A stretch of 30,117 nucleotides of DNA from a virus: the IMG/VR virus record IMGVR_UViG_3300006802_000351, positions 1 through 30,117 of that record. The stretch is one strand, 5' to 3'. The notes below the pieces were generated by a model that saw only the letters and a list, made by a program, of their open reading frames with translations, searched no databases and was not told the DNA's origin. Every line of letters begins with the position of its first letter. Position 1 is the first letter of the stretch. This document shows positions 29,701 through 30,117 of the stretch, one piece after another. The position numbers and the translations under genes are program-made.

Positions 29701-30116
29701 TCGAACTTCCGCTTGGCCTCGGACTTGACTCTGGCGTACAACTCCTTGTCGACAGGGATGTCCTTCTTCTCGACACCGCCACGCTTACGTTGAGCGTGCG
29801 ACCGGCGGTTGTTGCAGTCGGCGCAAGAAGGAACAATCCTGCCCTTGCCGACATGATCGGCTTGAGTAGCTTTGGCACCGCACCAACGGCACTTCGGATT
29901 CTTCGCCAACATCTTCTCGCGACGCTGCTGGTAGTCCCACCCGTACCCGCGCGACGTTGTGTTGCCCTTGTACCGGCTGTCCTTCTTCTCAACTGCGGCC
30001 GAGGCCTTGAGTGTCGTGGGGTCAACCGAACGCCCATCGACCGTGAAGGTGTACCCAAGAAGTTTCTTGCAAGACAGATCGCGGCTCTCGGTCACAACGC
30101 ACTCGCCCGACAAAGG
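26751..30116 (-). CDS. Multidomain protein: HNH, DUF5872-like, GNAT-like and two ADP-ribosyltransferase-like domains (5' end outside window)
   Basis: Open at the right edge, so 5' incomplete; numbering here begins at a TTG at 30113. Order: an HNH endonuclease-like part with C75-x2-C78, DH86-87 and C97-x2-C100; a DUF5872-like unit (about 118-163, with VDKELYARVKSEAKRKFDVYP and YANGWLVQEYKRRGGKY); an unassigned region (190-388); a GNAT-like unit (about 525-585) with QGVGTT; an ADP-ribosyltransferase-like unit (about 795-890) with YHWTSAENLASIRTNGL; and an ART-PolyVal-like unit (about 1028-1090) with YRAGP, GDWVALS and VEWGY, a possible R-S-E triad R1030, S1046 and E1085. KHAxHNQ-type motifs lie at 172-187, 390-404, 932-947 and 1109-1115, plus GHPFRGNQHTGG at 744-755. 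Probably delivered or processed effector cargo. Confidence 0.8.
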   Translation of the reverse strand, partial: PLSGECVVTESRDLSCKKLLGYTFTVDGRSVDPTTLKASAAVEKKDSRYKGNTTSRGYGWDYQQRREKMLAKNPKCRWCGAKATQADHVGKGRIVPSCADCNNRRSHAQRKRGGVEKKDIPVDKELYARVKSEAKRKFDVYPSAYANGWLVQEYKRRGGKYRKVSKGIAGLAKHAEHDQSTHGKWAKGRSNASNPKMFKDRPLPKVGDRIGVHLDLNGIESGLGKRVAFSIKMIGAKGKPKYGTTQAHTTGMVLSDIEVDVNRTGLKGAIKQASKNPHSAFIGTVEEWLDTPREFILPEGAVEVDYWVDPKSGKYDETQTGVWYVKDGTYRVFKRASNGVGVGGVEGGDKARTYVWGDIELGDVNPHLKEWAESRKLDKAHAIAHMILIAKHARHNQEDHGNWARHSRGQAIGQLGMWTDEPYKRTAPEEYDSRAGKVKDSSYEPRHSLEDVYGDDDIAMEVAKDIFELEIERDDGTVLKVEIHSASVDRFGSISADGYVNLTEVDGSSRIVGRFDRTIHPRESYVYNDYFSVLGVSGQGVGTTILRHWEDQLARHGIDTMRTNATSGFYMNGAYTWAKYGYTPIEWGTVDRLLSEFIGELDEEDLPGVASALVQFQHRGATANEVYVALKDAYDQGGYIGWMAPEDELGRSIKFSENMGEDILQAIVDIPGFADWLKSNGQWEGEKETSLLSKAATAHAEIMAICNRWMETDPAGLENDDPKFFEELRAVWAKHDKVKKGDCPGHPFRGNQHTGGKPGEGGCGKTGTADNKDKKTPVKSEVPQPVGETPIPPNTFRAYHWTSAENLASIRTNGLTMASARGDKYGEPNAVWFSGRASDWGNPEFIDEGKILVEVALPDDTYIANGGKEATFSTSGDIPASAIVAIHESWHGGYRYMSEHRDEVLAGKWDHALDLEQYRRGIEQIKREGKLSKHAQHNQDDHGSWAKGKPRRTRIKRKKRADSDYRMSHRPNEEGPTVVELTGPDSFAPPDIYKNPQWYTAFADEPAGKETIRVLRRLRGADPESLVSIYRAGPTSQVNNGDWVALSRAYAAEHAKHPTDSAKDMPIVEVKVPAKYVRWAGDDLVEWGYFGPDVRQLRGRKTTISRKVKKHAEHNQDMESD

Positions 30117-30117
30117 C

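Noticed and set aside
1-30117. CRISPR arrays, tRNA genes, insertion sequences, diversity-generating retroelement, attachment sites
   Set aside because: No regularly spaced identical repeats, no cloverleaf, no transposase or reverse transcriptase frame and no integrase were seen. The only internal repeats are protein modules and the dispersed octamer.

Overview
The window is the left-reading late operon of a tailed double-stranded DNA phage (siphovirus-like morphogenesis set) of an actinobacterial host. Every credible gene lies on the minus strand, so transcription runs from base 30117 towards base 1. An actinobacterial host is inferred from a WhiB-family regulator (756-1022), from an amidase whose C-terminal half is of the RLLDTR type common in secreted actinobacterial proteins, and from the moderately high GC content. 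No integrase, attachment site, tRNA, CRISPR array or insertion sequence was seen, so lytic or temperate life style cannot be decided here.

Layout in transcription order. (1) 30117-25744: a very large multidomain protein, cut by the window edge, with an HNH domain, DUF5872-like, GNAT-like and two ADP-ribosyltransferase-like modules separated by a recurring KHAxHNQxDHGxWA motif. A second protein follows with a DUF6321-like domain and the same motif. (2) 25709-23070: scaffold/protease-remnant gene with a strong internal start, decoration protein, major capsid protein and a small beta-rich structural protein. (3) 23052-16824: a fibre and adhesin cluster, placed between capsid and connector genes, which suggests head fibres. 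(4) 16809-13780: a 49-residue coiled coil, head-tail connector, peptidoglycan amidase, small protein, head closure, gp10-like neck protein, tail terminator and a 38-residue Com-like zinc ribbon. (5) 13661-5890: tail module with two paralogous tail tube proteins, tail assembly chaperones G and G-T joined by a canonical -1 slippery site GGGAAAA, a 1313-residue tape measure protein and a tail hub with an inserted lectin-like domain. (6) 5876-2433: tail-tip adhesins built from repeated lectin and FN3 modules. (7) 2396-1: exported lysozyme-like enzyme, cysteine-rich small proteins, WhiB, an r1t-type holin and two small membrane proteins, then the start of a gene running off the left edge.

The genes are tightly packed with 1-8 base overlaps or short gaps, as expected for one co-transcribed morphogenesis and lysis operon. 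No gene-free stretch exceeds 300 bases. The longest gap (13662-13779) holds a good promoter candidate and a short direct repeat.

Two signals stand out beyond the standard phage plan. One is a strand-biased octamer (TGCTGATY on the plus strand, RATCAGCA on the coding strand) found 28 times by eye in one orientation and never in the other. It occurs in all three reading frames and is densest at the left end. The other is the modular, motif-punctuated polyprotein at the right end, which looks like a packaged or processed effector cargo.
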